Shown here piece after piece: positions 37,131-46,548 of a stretch of 64,000 bases of DNA; within the stretch, counting starts at the first letter, position 1; every line of letters begins with the position of its first letter. This DNA is from Paludibacteraceae bacterium (GTDB taxonomy: Bacteria > Bacteroidota > Bacteroidia > Bacteroidales > Paludibacteraceae). The DNA is taken from contig JAGCLD010000023.1 in assembly GCA_017647145.1 (NCBI GenBank), positions 1 through 64,000 of the forward strand, given 5' to 3'. Made by a program: the position numbers and the translations under genes. The notes under the pieces are model-generated. The model had not been told where the DNA came from. It saw only the letters and a list, made by a program, of their open reading frames with translations, and ran no database searches.

Positions 37131-38477
37131 TTATTTTAAGCGTTCTTTGATTGCTTTGGTGGCTTCTTCGTAACCTGGTTTTTCCAGTAAAGCAAACATG
37201 TTTTTCTTGTATGCTTCTACTCCTGGTTGGTCAAATGGATTTACGCCCAATATATACCCACTGATGCCGCATGCTTTTTCAAAGAAATAGAGTAATTCTC
37301 CCAAATAATATTCGTTGAGTTGTGGAAGTTCTATCTTGAGGTTGGGCACTCCTCCGTCTACGTGTGCCAACATGGTGCCGAGTTCTGCCATTTTGTTGAC
37401 TTCGTCCACTCGCTTTCCTGCCAAGAAGTTGAGACCGTCAAGGTTGGCATCGTTGTTTGGGAAGAGCACTTTATGGTTAGGTTCTTTTACTGAGATTACG
37501 GTTTCAAAAATGGTGCGTTCGCCGTCTTGTATCCATTGTCCCATGGAGTGAAGATCTGTGGTGAAGTCTACGGACGCAGGGAATATGCCCTTGTGTTCCT
37601 TTCCTTCGCTTTCGCCATAGAGTTGTTTCCACCATTCAGATACATAGTGTAGTTTTGGTTGGTAGTTGACGAGGATTTCTATTTTTTTACCATTTCTGTA
37701 GAGTTCATTTCTGGTGGCTGCGTATTGTGCTGCAATGTTTTCTTCAAAGGGCACTGTGTCTGCGCATTGTTGTTCCATTCTCACCGCTCCGCTGACAAGT
37801 TGACGGATGTCTAAACCGGCAGTTGCAATAGGTAGTAATCCCACTGGTGATAACACGGAGAAGCGTCCTCCTACGTTGTCTTCTATTACAAAGGTTTTGT
37901 AACCTTCTTGGGTGGAAAGTGTGCGTAATGCTCCGCGGCTCTTGTCTGTGATACAAACAATAAGTTTCTGTGCGTCAGACTTTCCTTGTTGTTCTTCTAA
38001 TTGGGTTTTGAGTAGGCGGAATGCTAATGCAGGCTCGGTGGTAGTTCCAGATTTGGAGATGGAGATAATACCAAAGCGTTTCCCTTTTAACATTTCTTGT
38101 AGTTCGTACAGATAGTCTTCTCCTATGTTTTGACCTGCATATACAATTACCGGACTCTTGCGCTCGGTTTGTAACCAGTCGAAACTATTGGAGAGTGCCT
38201 CGATTACTGCTTTAGCTCCTAAGTAGCTACCGCCAATTCCAATAACTACTACTACTTCGCAGTTGTCGCGCAATGTTTTGGCTGTATTTTCTATGTCTGT
38301 AAGGTGTTCTTCTGTAATGCTGCTCGGAAGGTCTAGCCAACCGAGAAAATCGTTACCTTTACCTTCGCCTGTGTGGAGTAGATGATTACATGCTTCTGCG
38401 TTAGTTTTGTATGACGCGATGGCTTCGGGTTTTATGAAGTCATAGGTCTTGTCAATGAACAACTGAATATCTTTCAT
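37131..38477 (-). CDS. pgi: Glucose-6-phosphate isomerase
   Basis: Interconverts glucose 6-phosphate and fructose 6-phosphate. The 448 residues fit the compact bacterial form. Signatures: [35 protein letters not shown] (phosphate-binding loop), [14 protein letters not shown] and the C-terminal [13 protein letters not shown] region. The minus-strand order lysS-gpsA-pgi (17-nt gap to gpsA) is a conserved trio in related genomes. Confidence 0.97.
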   Translation of the reverse strand: MKDIQLFIDKTYDFIKPEAIASYKTNAEACNHLLHTGEGKGNDFLGWLDLPSSITEEHLTDIENTAKTLRDNCEVVVVIGIGGSYLGAKAVIEALSNSFDWLQTERKSPVIVYAGQNIGEDYLYELQEMLKGKRFGIISISKSGTTTEPALAFRLLKTQLEEQQGKSDAQKLIVCITDKSRGALRTLSTQEGYKTFVIEDNVGGRFSVLSPVGLLPIATAGLDIRQLVSGAVRMEQQCADTVPFEENIAAQYAATRNELYRNGKKIEILVNYQPKLHYVSEWWKQLYGESEGKEHKGIFPASVDFTTDLHSMGQWIQDGERTIFETVISVKEPNHKVLFPNNDANLDGLNFLAGKRVDEVNKMAELGTMLAHVDGGVPNLKIELPQLNEYYLGELLYFFEKACGISGYILGVNPFDQPGVEAYKKNMFALLEKPGYEEATKAIKERLK

Positions 38478-38494
38478 ACCTTAATTATATTGTT

Positions 38495-39490
38495 TTATGA
38501 TAGTTTTTCTGCTAATTGTCTGATTTCCAATGTTGGTGAACATCTGTTGTAGAGGATGTTGTATACGGCATTTACGATGGGTATGTCCACGTGGAAGTGT
38601 TCGTTCACTTCATGAATACACTTGGTGGCATAGTAGCCCTCGGCTATCATTTCCATCTCCAATTGGGCTGTTTTGACGGAATAACCCTTGCCAATCATTG
38701 TGCCAAATAATCTGTTTCGGCTGAATTTTGAATAGGCAGTCACAAGTAGGTCACCCAGATAAGCCGAGCTGTTGATGTCTCTATGCATAGGGCTGATGGC
38801 CTTGGTCAGACGGTTCATTTCCTGAATAGCATTTGACACTAATACGGCTTGAAAGTTGTCGCCATACTTCAGCCCGTGGCATATCCCAGCTGCAATGGAA
38901 TAGATATTTTTCATTACAGATGAGTATTCCAGCCCGTAGATGTCTTCACATACGGATGTGTTTACAAAAGGTGCGGTGAAGAGTTGGGCAAAACGTTGTG
39001 CCTTTTCTCTGTCGCAACATCCGATGGTGAGGTATGACAAGCGTTCCATTGCCACTTCTTCGGCATGACATGGACCGGCTAACACTCCAATATTTTCCAA
39101 TGGAATGCCATATTTATGGTGCAGGTAGTCGGACACAACCATATTTTCGTCGGGAACCATTCCCTTGATGGCTGAGATAACCATCTTTTTGCTGACTTTT
39201 CTGCGTAGTTTCTTCAGGTGTAACTTGAGGAATGGTGAAGGAATGGCGACAATGAGGATGTCTGAGTCTCCAACTACTTCGTTGATATCATTGGTGAAAT
39301 GAATCCTGCTGGTGTCAAACTTGGTGGCAGTCAGATAAGACGGGTTCTTGCTCAGGCGAATGAATTCGTCTATCTGGTCTTGTCGTCTCATGTACCAATT
39401 GATAGAGGGTACGTTGTGTAACACTATCTTGGCGATAGCGGTAGCCCAACTGCCTCCTCCCATGATAGCGATTCGGTTGCGTGATGTCAT
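38495..39490 (-). CDS. gpsA: Glycerol-3-phosphate dehydrogenase [NAD(P)+]
   Basis: Reduces dihydroxyacetone phosphate to sn-glycerol 3-phosphate for phospholipid synthesis. 331 residues. N-terminal nucleotide motif IMGGGSWATAIAKI, then GPCHAEEV and the catalytic lysine context YSSVMKNIYSIAAGICHGL. Between lysS and pgi. Confidence 0.95.
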   Translation of the reverse strand: MTSRNRIAIMGGGSWATAIAKIVLHNVPSINWYMRRQDQIDEFIRLSKNPSYLTATKFDTSRIHFTNDINEVVGDSDILIVAIPSPFLKLHLKKLRRKVSKKMVISAIKGMVPDENMVVSDYLHHKYGIPLENIGVLAGPCHAEEVAMERLSYLTIGCCDREKAQRFAQLFTAPFVNTSVCEDIYGLEYSSVMKNIYSIAAGICHGLKYGDNFQAVLVSNAIQEMNRLTKAISPMHRDINSSAYLGDLLVTAYSKFSRNRLFGTMIGKGYSVKTAQLEMEMIAEGYYATKCIHEVNEHFHVDIPIVNAVYNILYNRCSPTLEIRQLAEKLS

Positions 39491-39532
39491 ACTTGTGGTG
39501 TTTTTTACTTGGGTATTATTATTCGTTACGTT

Positions 39533-41242
39533 TTAAAGAACCCATTCTGCCACAGATTCTTTTGATGGATTAGTGAGATTGAGTTTGTTTTTCTTGTTAT
39601 ATCCACACAGGTCTTGGTGTAACTTGTTAGGATTTTGTCCTTTTAGTTTGCTCACGGCGTCAAAGCCGAGTTTCTGCAATGGTTCTACCCATTCTGTCGG
39701 GATGCCCATCTCGATGTATTTATCGGCTGAGTCTTTCACAACCTTCTTCTCTGGTTTCATTTGTGGGAAGAACAGCACTTCTTGGATGGTTTGCTGACCG
39801 GTCATTAACATCACGAGGCGGTCCATTCCAATACCCATTCCTGATGTTGGAGGCATTCCATATTCAAGTGCACGCACGAAGTCGGTATCAATAAACATAG
39901 CTTCGTCATCGCCTTTTTCGCTAAGGCGTAATTGTTCTTGGAAACGTTCCAATTGGTCGATTGGGTCGTTAAGTTCGCTATAGGCATTGCAGAGTTCTTT
40001 CCCGTTCACCATAAGTTCAAAACGCTCGGTGAGTTCAGGGTCCTCTCTGTGACGTTTGCAGAGAGGAGACATCTCGATAGGATAGTCGGTAATAAAGGTA
40101 GGTTGTATGTAGTTACCTTCGCATTTTTCTCCGAATATCTCGTCGATGAGTTTTCCTTTACCCATTGTTTCGTCGGTTTCTACACCGAGTTGCTTGCACA
40201 CATCGCGAAGTTGCTCCTCGTTCATACCGGTGATGTCCACGCCGGTAAATTCTTTGATGGCTTCAGTCATGGTGCGACGAGCAAATGGCGCTTTAAAACT
40301 GATGATGTGTTCGCCCACTTGTATTTCAGTTGTGCCATTTACGTCAAGGCAAATCTTTTCCAGCATTTGCTCGGTGAAGTTCATCATCCAGTTGTAGTCT
40401 TTGTATGAAACATAAATTTCCATACATGTAAACTCAGGATTGTGTGTGCGGTCCATACCTTCGTTGCGGAAGTTCTTGGAAAATTCATACACACCCTCAA
40501 ATCCTCCAACAATCAAGCGTTTCAAGTAGAGCTCGTTGGCAATACGCAAGTAGAGCGGTATGTCGAGTGCATTGTGGTGGGTGATAAATGGTCTTGCTGC
40601 TGCTCCTCCCGGAATGGATTGCAATACAGGTGTTTCCACTTCCATATATCCTTGTGCATTGAAAAATTCACGCATAGAAGTGTACACTTTGTTGCGTTTG
40701 ATGAAAATTTCTTTCACTCCTTCGTTCACCACGAGGTCTACATAGCGTTGACGGTAGCGCAATTCAGGGTCGTCAAACTTGTCGTATGCCACTCCGTCTT
40801 TGTATTTTACGATGGGTAGCGGACGCAATGATTTGCTCAATACGGTGAGCTCTCTCGCGTGTACACTGATTTCACCCATTTGTGTGCGGAACACATGTCC
40901 CTTGATTCCGATAAAGTCACCTATGTCTAAGAGTTTCTTAAACACGGTGTTATACATCTCGGGTTGCTCTTCAGTGTTAATGTCGTCGCGACTGATGTAT
41001 ATCTGAATACGTCCTTTGGAGTCTTGTAATTCCACAAACGAAGCTTTCCCCATGATACGACGGCTCATGATACGTCCGGCTATGCACACCTGACGTGGCT
41101 CGTCCTCGTCTTTAAATTCGTTTTTTATGTCTGTGGAGAATGCATTGGTTGGGTATTGTGCTGCTGGATAAGGCTCTATGCCCATGCTGCGGAGGGTTGC
41201 CAAACTGTTTCTGCGGAAAATTTCTTGTTCACTGAGTTCCAT
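39533..41242 (-). CDS. lysS: Lysyl-tRNA synthetase, class II
   Basis: Charges tRNA-Lys. 569 residues: an OB-fold anticodon-binding domain (about 55-160, [21 protein letters not shown]), class II catalytic domain with motif 2 ([20 protein letters not shown]) and motif 3 ([15 protein letters not shown]). A C-terminal extension of about 60 residues follows motif 3 ([29 protein letters not shown]). It resembles a small helical or SAP-like add-on and is not part of the minimal enzyme. TAATTTTG at 41356-41349 may be its minus 7 box. Confidence 0.97.
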   Translation of the reverse strand: MELSEQEIFRRNSLATLRSMGIEPYPAAQYPTNAFSTDIKNEFKDEDEPRQVCIAGRIMSRRIMGKASFVELQDSKGRIQIYISRDDINTEEQPEMYNTVFKKLLDIGDFIGIKGHVFRTQMGEISVHARELTVLSKSLRPLPIVKYKDGVAYDKFDDPELRYRQRYVDLVVNEGVKEIFIKRNKVYTSMREFFNAQGYMEVETPVLQSIPGGAAARPFITHHNALDIPLYLRIANELYLKRLIVGGFEGVYEFSKNFRNEGMDRTHNPEFTCMEIYVSYKDYNWMMNFTEQMLEKICLDVNGTTEIQVGEHIISFKAPFARRTMTEAIKEFTGVDITGMNEEQLRDVCKQLGVETDETMGKGKLIDEIFGEKCEGNYIQPTFITDYPIEMSPLCKRHREDPELTERFELMVNGKELCNAYSELNDPIDQLERFQEQLRLSEKGDDEAMFIDTDFVRALEYGMPPTSGMGIGMDRLVMLMTGQQTIQEVLFFPQMKPEKKVVKDSADKYIEMGIPTEWVEPLQKLGFDAVSKLKGQNPNKLHQDLCGYNKKNKLNLTNPSKESVAEWVL

Positions 41243-41410
41243 AACTATTTTCGCTATTTTGTGTGATTAAAATGTTTTGCTCCTTGTTAGGCTGTCTTTC
41301 TTGATGCAAAATACCTTTCCAATATGCCAACACGAAGCTATATTGGTGCAAAATTACGAAAATATTGGCATTCCTAAAAAAATATTAACACTGACCGCTA
41401 AAAAAAACTC

Positions 41411-41476
41411 ATTCCTATCTTATTCCTATCTTATTCCTATCTAATGGTCCCGAAGTGGTCCCGAAGTGGTCGCGGG
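41411..41476. repeat. 11-bp phased modular repeat, locus D
   Basis: Six consecutive 11-mers: ATTCCTATCTT (41411, 41422), ATTCCTATCTA (41433), ATGGTCCCGAA (41444), GTGGTCCCGAA (41455), GTGGTCGCGGG (41466). Then GAGGATAGC and the small palindrome TCACTTCGTGA (41488-41498). Same module order as locus B. It lies in the gene-free stretch 41243-41607. Confidence 0.92.
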
Positions 41477-41505
41477 GAGGATAGCTCACTTCGTGACTCG
41501 TTGGT

Positions 41506-41585
41506 AAATTATGCCGAGCATAAGCAATTTATTTAAAATTGTGAATGGGAGGTAGAGACACGCTTCTGTGTCCCGACCTCCCATT
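41506..41585 (-). repeat. Composite hairpin repeat, second copy
   Basis: A nested hairpin: AATGGGAGGT (41544-41553) pairs with ACCTCCCATT (41576-41585), with GACAC/GTGTC inside. On the minus strand it is followed by CAATTTTAAATAAATTGCTT and ATGCTCGGCATAA. The copy at the window start (31-56) differs in that part only at a few positions. The hairpin may also terminate the membrane-protein cluster. Confidence 0.65.
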
Positions 41586-41607
41586 ATTGCTTTCTCCATC
41601 TCGGGAT

Positions 41608-42126
41608 CTAATAGTGTCTTGCTCCTCGGATGAGTATTACGATGCCGTAGATGATTAGACAAAGAATTAGACTTGTCCCCATCACAATGGGCAACATGGC
41701 TAAGCATGCCCATAGATTGGTGCTCCATAGGGGGCTTCCCCATGTGATGTGCATCATGACAAAGGGCATGAGAATAACAAAAAGCAAACTAAGAATAAGG
41801 CTTCCGGCAAGCGTGTAGCGCACCAGATATTTATCCATCTTGTCTATTGTTGCTTTGATGGAAGGTCTTTCTGCTTGTGGTTCTATCGGCTTAAGCACCT
41901 TTCGATTAAGGATAGGTATCAACAGGAAGACAACAAAATAGATGGGAAATCCAATCAATGCCCATTCTCCTAAGTCTTTCCATGAGTCTATGTCGTCCAG
42001 CCCCCATGGTACACCGTTTTCTAATATAATATGTGGAGCATATAGGCTTACCATAAGGATGCTTAGTGTAAAGCTACTGCCAAGGGCATACTGTAACATT
42101 TCTTTTATTGGATATCTTGTTTTCAT
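41608..42126 (-). CDS. Four-helix membrane protein of unknown function
   Basis: Protein of 172 residues with four hydrophobic segments (about 14-32, 56-74, 102-124, 140-165) and short polar loops. I do not recognise a family. It ends a three-gene minus-strand cluster after two tandem paralogues, 12 nt after the one at 42139. Confidence 0.6.
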   Translation of the reverse strand: MKTRYPIKEMLQYALGSSFTLSILMVSLYAPHIILENGVPWGLDDIDSWKDLGEWALIGFPIYFVVFLLIPILNRKVLKPIEPQAERPSIKATIDKMDKYLVRYTLAGSLILSLLFVILMPFVMMHITWGSPLWSTNLWACLAMLPIVMGTSLILCLIIYGIVILIRGARHY

Positions 42127-42138
42127 AGTGATGTGGTT

Positions 42139-42636
42139 CTATTTGCTTGATTTTCTTATTTTCTCCACTTCATCAATAAATTTTTGAGGTTCTTTAAGTG
42201 GAAGTTCAATGACTCCCAGTTTCAGAGGTTTTAGTTTGCTTTTCGCTTCTATAACAACGTTCTGATAAGTACCCCACAGTGTTTTACGTGACATTAAATA
42301 TATGGCATCTATCTCTTGGGGTAGTAAGCGGATTTTGTTCCCATTATTGATGTAGTTGAGAACAATAGTGTTGTCGTTATCTATATAACATTCTGCCTTT
42401 GCTTTTATATACCATTGAATGGTTTGTCCTACACTAATACATCCTAATAAACATAATGTTGCAATGAGGACATGATAGCCGGAAGTCATTTGTTCTTCTG
42501 GGATATAACCTATTTTCATGGCAATGTACAATACTATCAACACAACGATTGTTGTTGCAATTGATGAATACGCAATGCTAAAAAATATATTCAAATTGTT
42601 ATTTTGAAAAACCCTCCGAAAAGTGAAATATTTCAT
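42139..42636 (-). CDS. Two-helix membrane protein, tandem paralogue 1
   Basis: Protein of 165 residues. Two membrane helices (about 18-42 and 53-75) are followed by a cytosolic beta-rich region (NTIVLNYINNGNKIRLLPQEIDAIYLMSRKTLWGTYQNVVIE) resembling a bacterial PH-like fold. The last 24 residues, VIELPLKEPQKF...KSSK, match the next gene except for one residue, and the DNA similarity runs across the stop codon and the 12-nt spacer into the start of the neighbouring gene. A tandem duplication is the simplest explanation. Function unknown. Confidence 0.6.
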   Translation of the reverse strand: MKYFTFRRVFQNNNLNIFFSIAYSSIATTIVVLIVLYIAMKIGYIPEEQMTSGYHVLIATLCLLGCISVGQTIQWYIKAKAECYIDNDNTIVLNYINNGNKIRLLPQEIDAIYLMSRKTLWGTYQNVVIEAKSKLKPLKLGVIELPLKEPQKFIDEVEKIRKSSK

Positions 42637-42648
42637 AGCGATGTGTTT

Positions 42649-43152
42649 TTATTTGCTTGATTTTCTTATTTTCTCTACTTCATCAATAAATTTCTGAGGT
42701 TCTTGAAGTGGAAGTTCAATGACTTTCAGTTTTCCAAATTCTGTACAATAAATAAACTGTACGTTTTCAAAAGTCCCCCAAATTGTTTTTCTGCTCTTTA
42801 ATTCATATCCTCTTATTTGATGTGGAGCTATGTGGAGATGTTGGAAAAAATTGTAATGTTTTATTTCAATGTTACCATTTTCCTTGATAATGCATGCAAA
42901 TTTTTTAAATTGAAGGAATAAACAATATGTCCAAAAAATGATAAGTGTGATAGTTAGAGGTATATGTTCTACGATTAAATCCAGTCTTGTGACACTGCCT
43001 GTTGGATATCTGCTTGGCCATATATTGGGTATGATTGCGATATGAATTAACTCTAATGTAATAAATAATAGGATAGTTAAACCACTCAATATTAAGATTG
43101 TTTGTGTGGAAGTCCTGAATATGGGATGTGTTTTGAAAATTGTTGCGTTCAT
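42649..43152 (-). CDS. Two-helix membrane protein, tandem paralogue 2
   Basis: Protein of 167 residues with the same plan as the gene at 42139: two membrane helices (about 17-41 and 72-92), then a beta-rich tail with RKTIWGTFENVQF and an almost identical C-terminus. The N-terminal halves have diverged strongly while the C-terminus is conserved, suggesting the tail is the functional part, or recent gene conversion there. It reads away from the inverted-repeat element at 43186. Confidence 0.6.
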   Translation of the reverse strand: MNATIFKTHPIFRTSTQTILILSGLTILLFITLELIHIAIIPNIWPSRYPTGSVTRLDLIVEHIPLTITLIIFWTYCLFLQFKKFACIIKENGNIEIKHYNFFQHLHIAPHQIRGYELKSRKTIWGTFENVQFIYCTEFGKLKVIELPLQEPQKFIDEVEKIRKSSK

Positions 43153-43185
43153 AGGTGTTTTGCTATGTAGTATGTTTGTAAAATA

Positions 43186-43442
43186 TTTTATTGGTGTCTG
43201 GAAAAAGTTGAAAGTAAATGAAAATAGGGTTTGTGGTGTCCATAAATAGGTGATGCTTATTCATTTTTCAATAAGTAACTCGCAGCATACTTTAAATCCC
43301 TCCTTTTTTAGCGGACGGCAATGAAATTAGTTACTAATAAGTGGCTGGGGTTTGCTTTTGAAAAAGACAACTAACAATGCTATATAATCAGCAATTGAAA
43401 GAGATTTTGTTGTAATAAACGTTTTACCAGACACCAATAAAA
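43186..43442. mobile_element. Candidate non-autonomous element with 16-bp inverted ends
   Basis: TTTTATTGGTGTCTGG (43186-43201) is perfectly inverted as CCAGACACCAATAAAA (43427-43442). Inside the ends are GAAAAAGTT on the left and AACGTTTTA on the right, so similarity extends further with gaps. About 225 bp lie between, with no open frame. If the ends start at TTGG, both are flanked by TA. This looks like a MITE, but no transposase or second copy is seen in the window. Confidence 0.5.
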
Positions 43443-43449
43443 ATCTTTT

Positions 43450-44424
43450 TTAGAGAGGAAATTCCATGTAAGGTTCCACCAATTTATTGTAGATTTGAAT
43501 AGATGGTTTCATGTACATGTGATATTCAAATATTTCTTGTTCCATTTTGTCTTTTTGTTGCCATGCACTTATTGATGCTCCAACCCCAGTATATACAGCC
43601 CCAACTAGGGTGCTTACCCCTACTGCAGGAAGATAAGCACTTCCACCACTCATACATCCTAAAATCATGGCGACTATCATTGCTTGATTGCAAGCATTGA
43701 TTGCGCCATGCACTGCACCTGTGGCATCTGCTTTGGCTAATGTTCTAAGCATTCCTTCGCTATTATCATGGCGACTATTCATAGCTAAATCCCATTCTTC
43801 TAAATGTTCAGACCAATAGCGATATGAATCTGTGTATGTCGTAAAGAAGATTAAATAAATATTTTGATCGGATTCGTTCATGGCTTGAAATTCGTCTGTT
43901 CTGAATAATTCTTCTCTAAGATAATGTTCTAAATTGTTAGCTGTTACGTCTAAAGGAATTTGTTCTACAATTTGGTCAAATGTGGGGAGTTTCTCTACAA
44001 CCTTTATAATACGAGATTCATCGTCATATAAGGGATATATATGTATCTTCTCTTCATATCTTAATATGTCCCTTGCAAATGCAGATTCGGTTGGTGCAAT
44101 TAAATATGATTCGTAATTGCGTAGTGTATTATTGATGTTATTTCTAAAAATGTCATAGGGCATTGTTCGCGAGTAATGGTTATTCATATAGCCAAATGAA
44201 ACATGCAAGAAATCAGAATGCCATTTGGTGAGTTCTCTTACGGCAGAATATCTCTCGGATAAACTGTATTGAGATGAATTCATACTATAGGTGGTGTTTG
44301 AACCTACTTGTTGTACACTAAGTGCAGTTTCTTCTAATTGTGGGTTTTCTGGCTTGTTGTTGTCGCAAGAACTAAAACTGAAAATGCTGATGGCGCACAT
44401 GAGTGCAAATAAAATTCTTTTCAT
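43450..44424 (-). CDS. Lipoprotein with Gly/Ala-rich C-terminal segment
   Basis: Protein of 324 residues. MKRILFALMCAISIFSFSSC is a lipoprotein signal (lipidated Cys20). Residues 50-235 are helical and polar, with no known motif. Residues 236-288 are strikingly rich in Gly, Ala and small hydrophobics (GAVHGAINACNQAM, AVGVSTLVGAVYTGVGASISAW), like a glycine zipper that packs in membranes; a short acidic and aromatic tail follows. I do not recognise a family. It has its own promoter and upstream TTCGACAAA repeats. Bacteriocin-like or membrane-active function is speculation. Confidence 0.6.
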   Translation of the reverse strand: MKRILFALMCAISIFSFSSCDNNKPENPQLEETALSVQQVGSNTTYSMNSSQYSLSERYSAVRELTKWHSDFLHVSFGYMNNHYSRTMPYDIFRNNINNTLRNYESYLIAPTESAFARDILRYEEKIHIYPLYDDESRIIKVVEKLPTFDQIVEQIPLDVTANNLEHYLREELFRTDEFQAMNESDQNIYLIFFTTYTDSYRYWSEHLEEWDLAMNSRHDNSEGMLRTLAKADATGAVHGAINACNQAMIVAMILGCMSGGSAYLPAVGVSTLVGAVYTGVGASISAWQQKDKMEQEIFEYHMYMKPSIQIYNKLVEPYMEFPL

Positions 44425-44494
44425 AACATTATCGTTTTAATGGTTAAACATCTTGTCACCTGCAGATGACGTATTTGTGTACTCGAGTCGGTAG

Positions 44495-44525
44495 CAAAAG
44501 TAATGTGGTAATTGTACCTCTGCAA
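44495..44525 (-). promoter_or_regulatory. Promoter of the Gly/Ala-rich lipoprotein
   Basis: Minus-strand TACTTTTG (44502-44495) and TTGC (44525-44522), spacer 19 nt; leader about 65 nt. Confidence 0.75.
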
Positions 44526-44544
44526 ATATTTTGCTCAAAAACGA

Positions 44545-44640
44545 TTCGACAAATGGGGTGTAAGCTACTTTTCTATGTTGCTATAATATAGGTGGTTATA
44601 AAAACACAATAGCAAAAATGTTCGACAAACGTTCGACAAA
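44545..44640. promoter_or_regulatory. TTCGACAAA direct repeats, possible operator
   Basis: TTCGACAAA occurs at 44545, 44621 and 44632. The last two are 11 bp apart, about one helical turn. The first lies 20 bp upstream of the minus 33 box of the lipoprotein promoter. The adjacent gene encodes a LuxR-like regulator, a candidate binder; this link is inference. Confidence 0.4.
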
Positions 44641-44663
44641 TCAGAAAAGTGGAGGCAAAAATA

Positions 44664-45245
44664 CTATAAGGAGCATAACACTTTGAGAAGTTCTGCCGAT
44701 AATTCAGACACAGAGGTTAATCCCATCTTTTTTGTCAGTCGATGTTTGATGTTGGGCAGACTGCGTGGGGCATAACCGCTTAGGTCTATGATGTCGGTGT
44801 CGTGCACCTCTAATAGATAAAGACAACACAGCATGCGCTCGCGCTCATTCAGGGAAGGGTGGAGTGTGGATAAACGTGTCTCAAACTGGTGGAGCTGCTG
44901 ATTGATTTTCTTGAAAAATGCTTCCGGTTCTCCTTGTGGAGAGAGCAATAGTTCTTGCTCATACATCTTTAATAGAGCGGATTGTTTCTGCTTGAAATGA
45001 AGGCCTGGGTTGTTCACTATTGCTTCGCGTTGTGTCTGCAGCTGTTGAATGAGTCCATCACGTATATCCAGCAAAGGCTTGTTGTGTTGTTCTAATATAT
45101 CTTCTATGTGTTTGGTGAGGAGTTTCACTACATGTTCGTGTTGCTCTTGCTGTTGCTGATTGAATAGATACATGGACAACATCAGCATGGCAGTGAAGAT
45201 GCAAAGCAGAATGACAATAGTCCAAAGTGTGCTTATTGTGCTCAT
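44664..45245 (-). CDS. Membrane-tethered LuxR-like transcription regulator
   Basis: Protein of 193 residues: one membrane helix (about 7-28), a long Gln/Glu/His-rich coiled coil (about 30-120) and a C-terminal helix-turn-helix of LuxR/GerE type (about 128-190: LNERERMLCCLYLLEVHDTDIIDLSGYAPRS...NIKHRLTKKMGL). No sensor or receiver domain. Bacteroidetes have many TPR-containing LuxR-type membrane regulators; here the TPR part is missing. The start overlaps the tilS stop by 4 nt (ATGA). The target is unknown; the next gene downstream is the lipoprotein. Confidence 0.75.
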   Translation of the reverse strand: MSTISTLWTIVILLCIFTAMLMLSMYLFNQQQQEQHEHVVKLLTKHIEDILEQHNKPLLDIRDGLIQQLQTQREAIVNNPGLHFKQKQSALLKMYEQELLLSPQGEPEAFFKKINQQLHQFETRLSTLHPSLNERERMLCCLYLLEVHDTDIIDLSGYAPRSLPNIKHRLTKKMGLTSVSELSAELLKVLCSL

Positions 45246-46546
45246 AGGGTTGTGTCTTTTTGTAGGGTGAGTTCTAAAATAGTGTGACTTTCGGCTGTGA
45301 TTTTGTATCGGTCGTCCATTCTATGACCTGCCACCCACACAATATGCTCATCATCACACACAATCCACACTTCCTCTTTCTCAAACACAGAGAGTTTTTG
45401 GTCGGTGAAAAAATCGCTGAGCTTCTTGTTTCCCTTCATGCCTATGGGGCGGAAAGTGTCGCCTTCTTGCCAATGACGCAGGTGTAGCGTGCCCTTCACC
45501 TTGTCGGCGTCAATGCACACAATGGGTGCATCCGCCGGAGGAAATGAATTCATATCCTTGCGTGTATAGCTGCGCTGTAATAGGGAGGGCACATCTTCTG
45601 TCTGGCTATACAAGGGCTGTATGATGAGTTTGGTTCTGTCAAGCAGGCAACGATGGCTTGCGCTCATATATTGCTTGCCGGAGTGCTGGGCATGGATACT
45701 GCGCGTGAGTTGTTCCACCTGGTCACCTTGTAGTCCATAAGGGGTGAGAAGCTCATAAAGCCATGTCTCCCAACTTTCATGCCGGCATAGTTGCTGCAGG
45801 TCAATGTAGTCTGTATTGCCTTCTTTTACAAGGCATGCTTCTCTCAGTCGGGTTGTTTCTGCTTGAATAAACTGTTGATAGCCTTGCAGGTGTTGGCAAG
45901 TACGACTAAGTGTTTGAATGATATGTGGGTTTACTTGCTCTAAGAGGGGCAACACCTCATGACGGAAATAATTACGCCTATACTGTGTGTCTATATTGGT
46001 TGAGTCGGTCACATAAGGAATGTCTTCCTGTTGTGCATAGTGTTCAATGTCTTTTCGGCTTACACACAGCAACGGGCGCACAATGTTTCCGTTTCGGGGG
46101 TGCATACCGCATAGTCCGTTCAGCCCGCTGCCTCTCACCAAGTGCATCAAGAGTGTCTCGGCCTGGTCGTCGGCATGATGTCCCACAGCAATGGCTTCGG
46201 CTTGATGTTCTTCACGCAAGGTGTCAAACCATCCATAACGCAATTCTCTGGCGGCCAATTCAATGGAAAGTCGCTGTTCTTGAGCGTATGTGGTGGTCTC
46301 AAAATGGGTTACTACCAAGGGGATGTCTTCTCTCTTGCAAAAGTCCCGCACAAATTGTTCGTCATAGTTTGACTCCTCGCCTCGAAGATGAAAATTGCAA
46401 TGGGCGGCAATGCATCGATAACCCATCCTGTGGAGCACATGGAGCAACACCATAGAGTCACATCCGCCACTCAGTCCCACTATCACAGTGGTTCCCTCAC
46501 TGAGTAGTTGCTGCTGCTCTATGTAATGTCGCACAGTGTGATACAT
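45242..46546 (-). CDS. tilS: tRNA(Ile)-lysidine synthase
   Basis: Makes lysidine at C34 of the AUA-decoding tRNA-Ile, an essential step. 434 residues with the PP-loop VGLSGGCDSMVLLHVL (about 23-38), the VGHHADDQAETLLMHLVRGSGLNGLCGM motif and a C-terminal domain (FRPIGMKGNKKLSDFFTDQKLS). It lies between the thioesterase gene (2-nt gap) and the LuxR-like gene (overlap). Confidence 0.96.
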   Translation of the reverse strand: MYHTVRHYIEQQQLLSEGTTVIVGLSGGCDSMVLLHVLHRMGYRCIAAHCNFHLRGEESNYDEQFVRDFCKREDIPLVVTHFETTTYAQEQRLSIELAARELRYGWFDTLREEHQAEAIAVGHHADDQAETLLMHLVRGSGLNGLCGMHPRNGNIVRPLLCVSRKDIEHYAQQEDIPYVTDSTNIDTQYRRNYFRHEVLPLLEQVNPHIIQTLSRTCQHLQGYQQFIQAETTRLREACLVKEGNTDYIDLQQLCRHESWETWLYELLTPYGLQGDQVEQLTRSIHAQHSGKQYMSASHRCLLDRTKLIIQPLYSQTEDVPSLLQRSYTRKDMNSFPPADAPIVCIDADKVKGTLHLRHWQEGDTFRPIGMKGNKKLSDFFTDQKLSVFEKEEVWIVCDDEHIVWVAGHRMDDRYKITAESHTILELTLQKDTTL

Positions 46547-46548
46547 GC

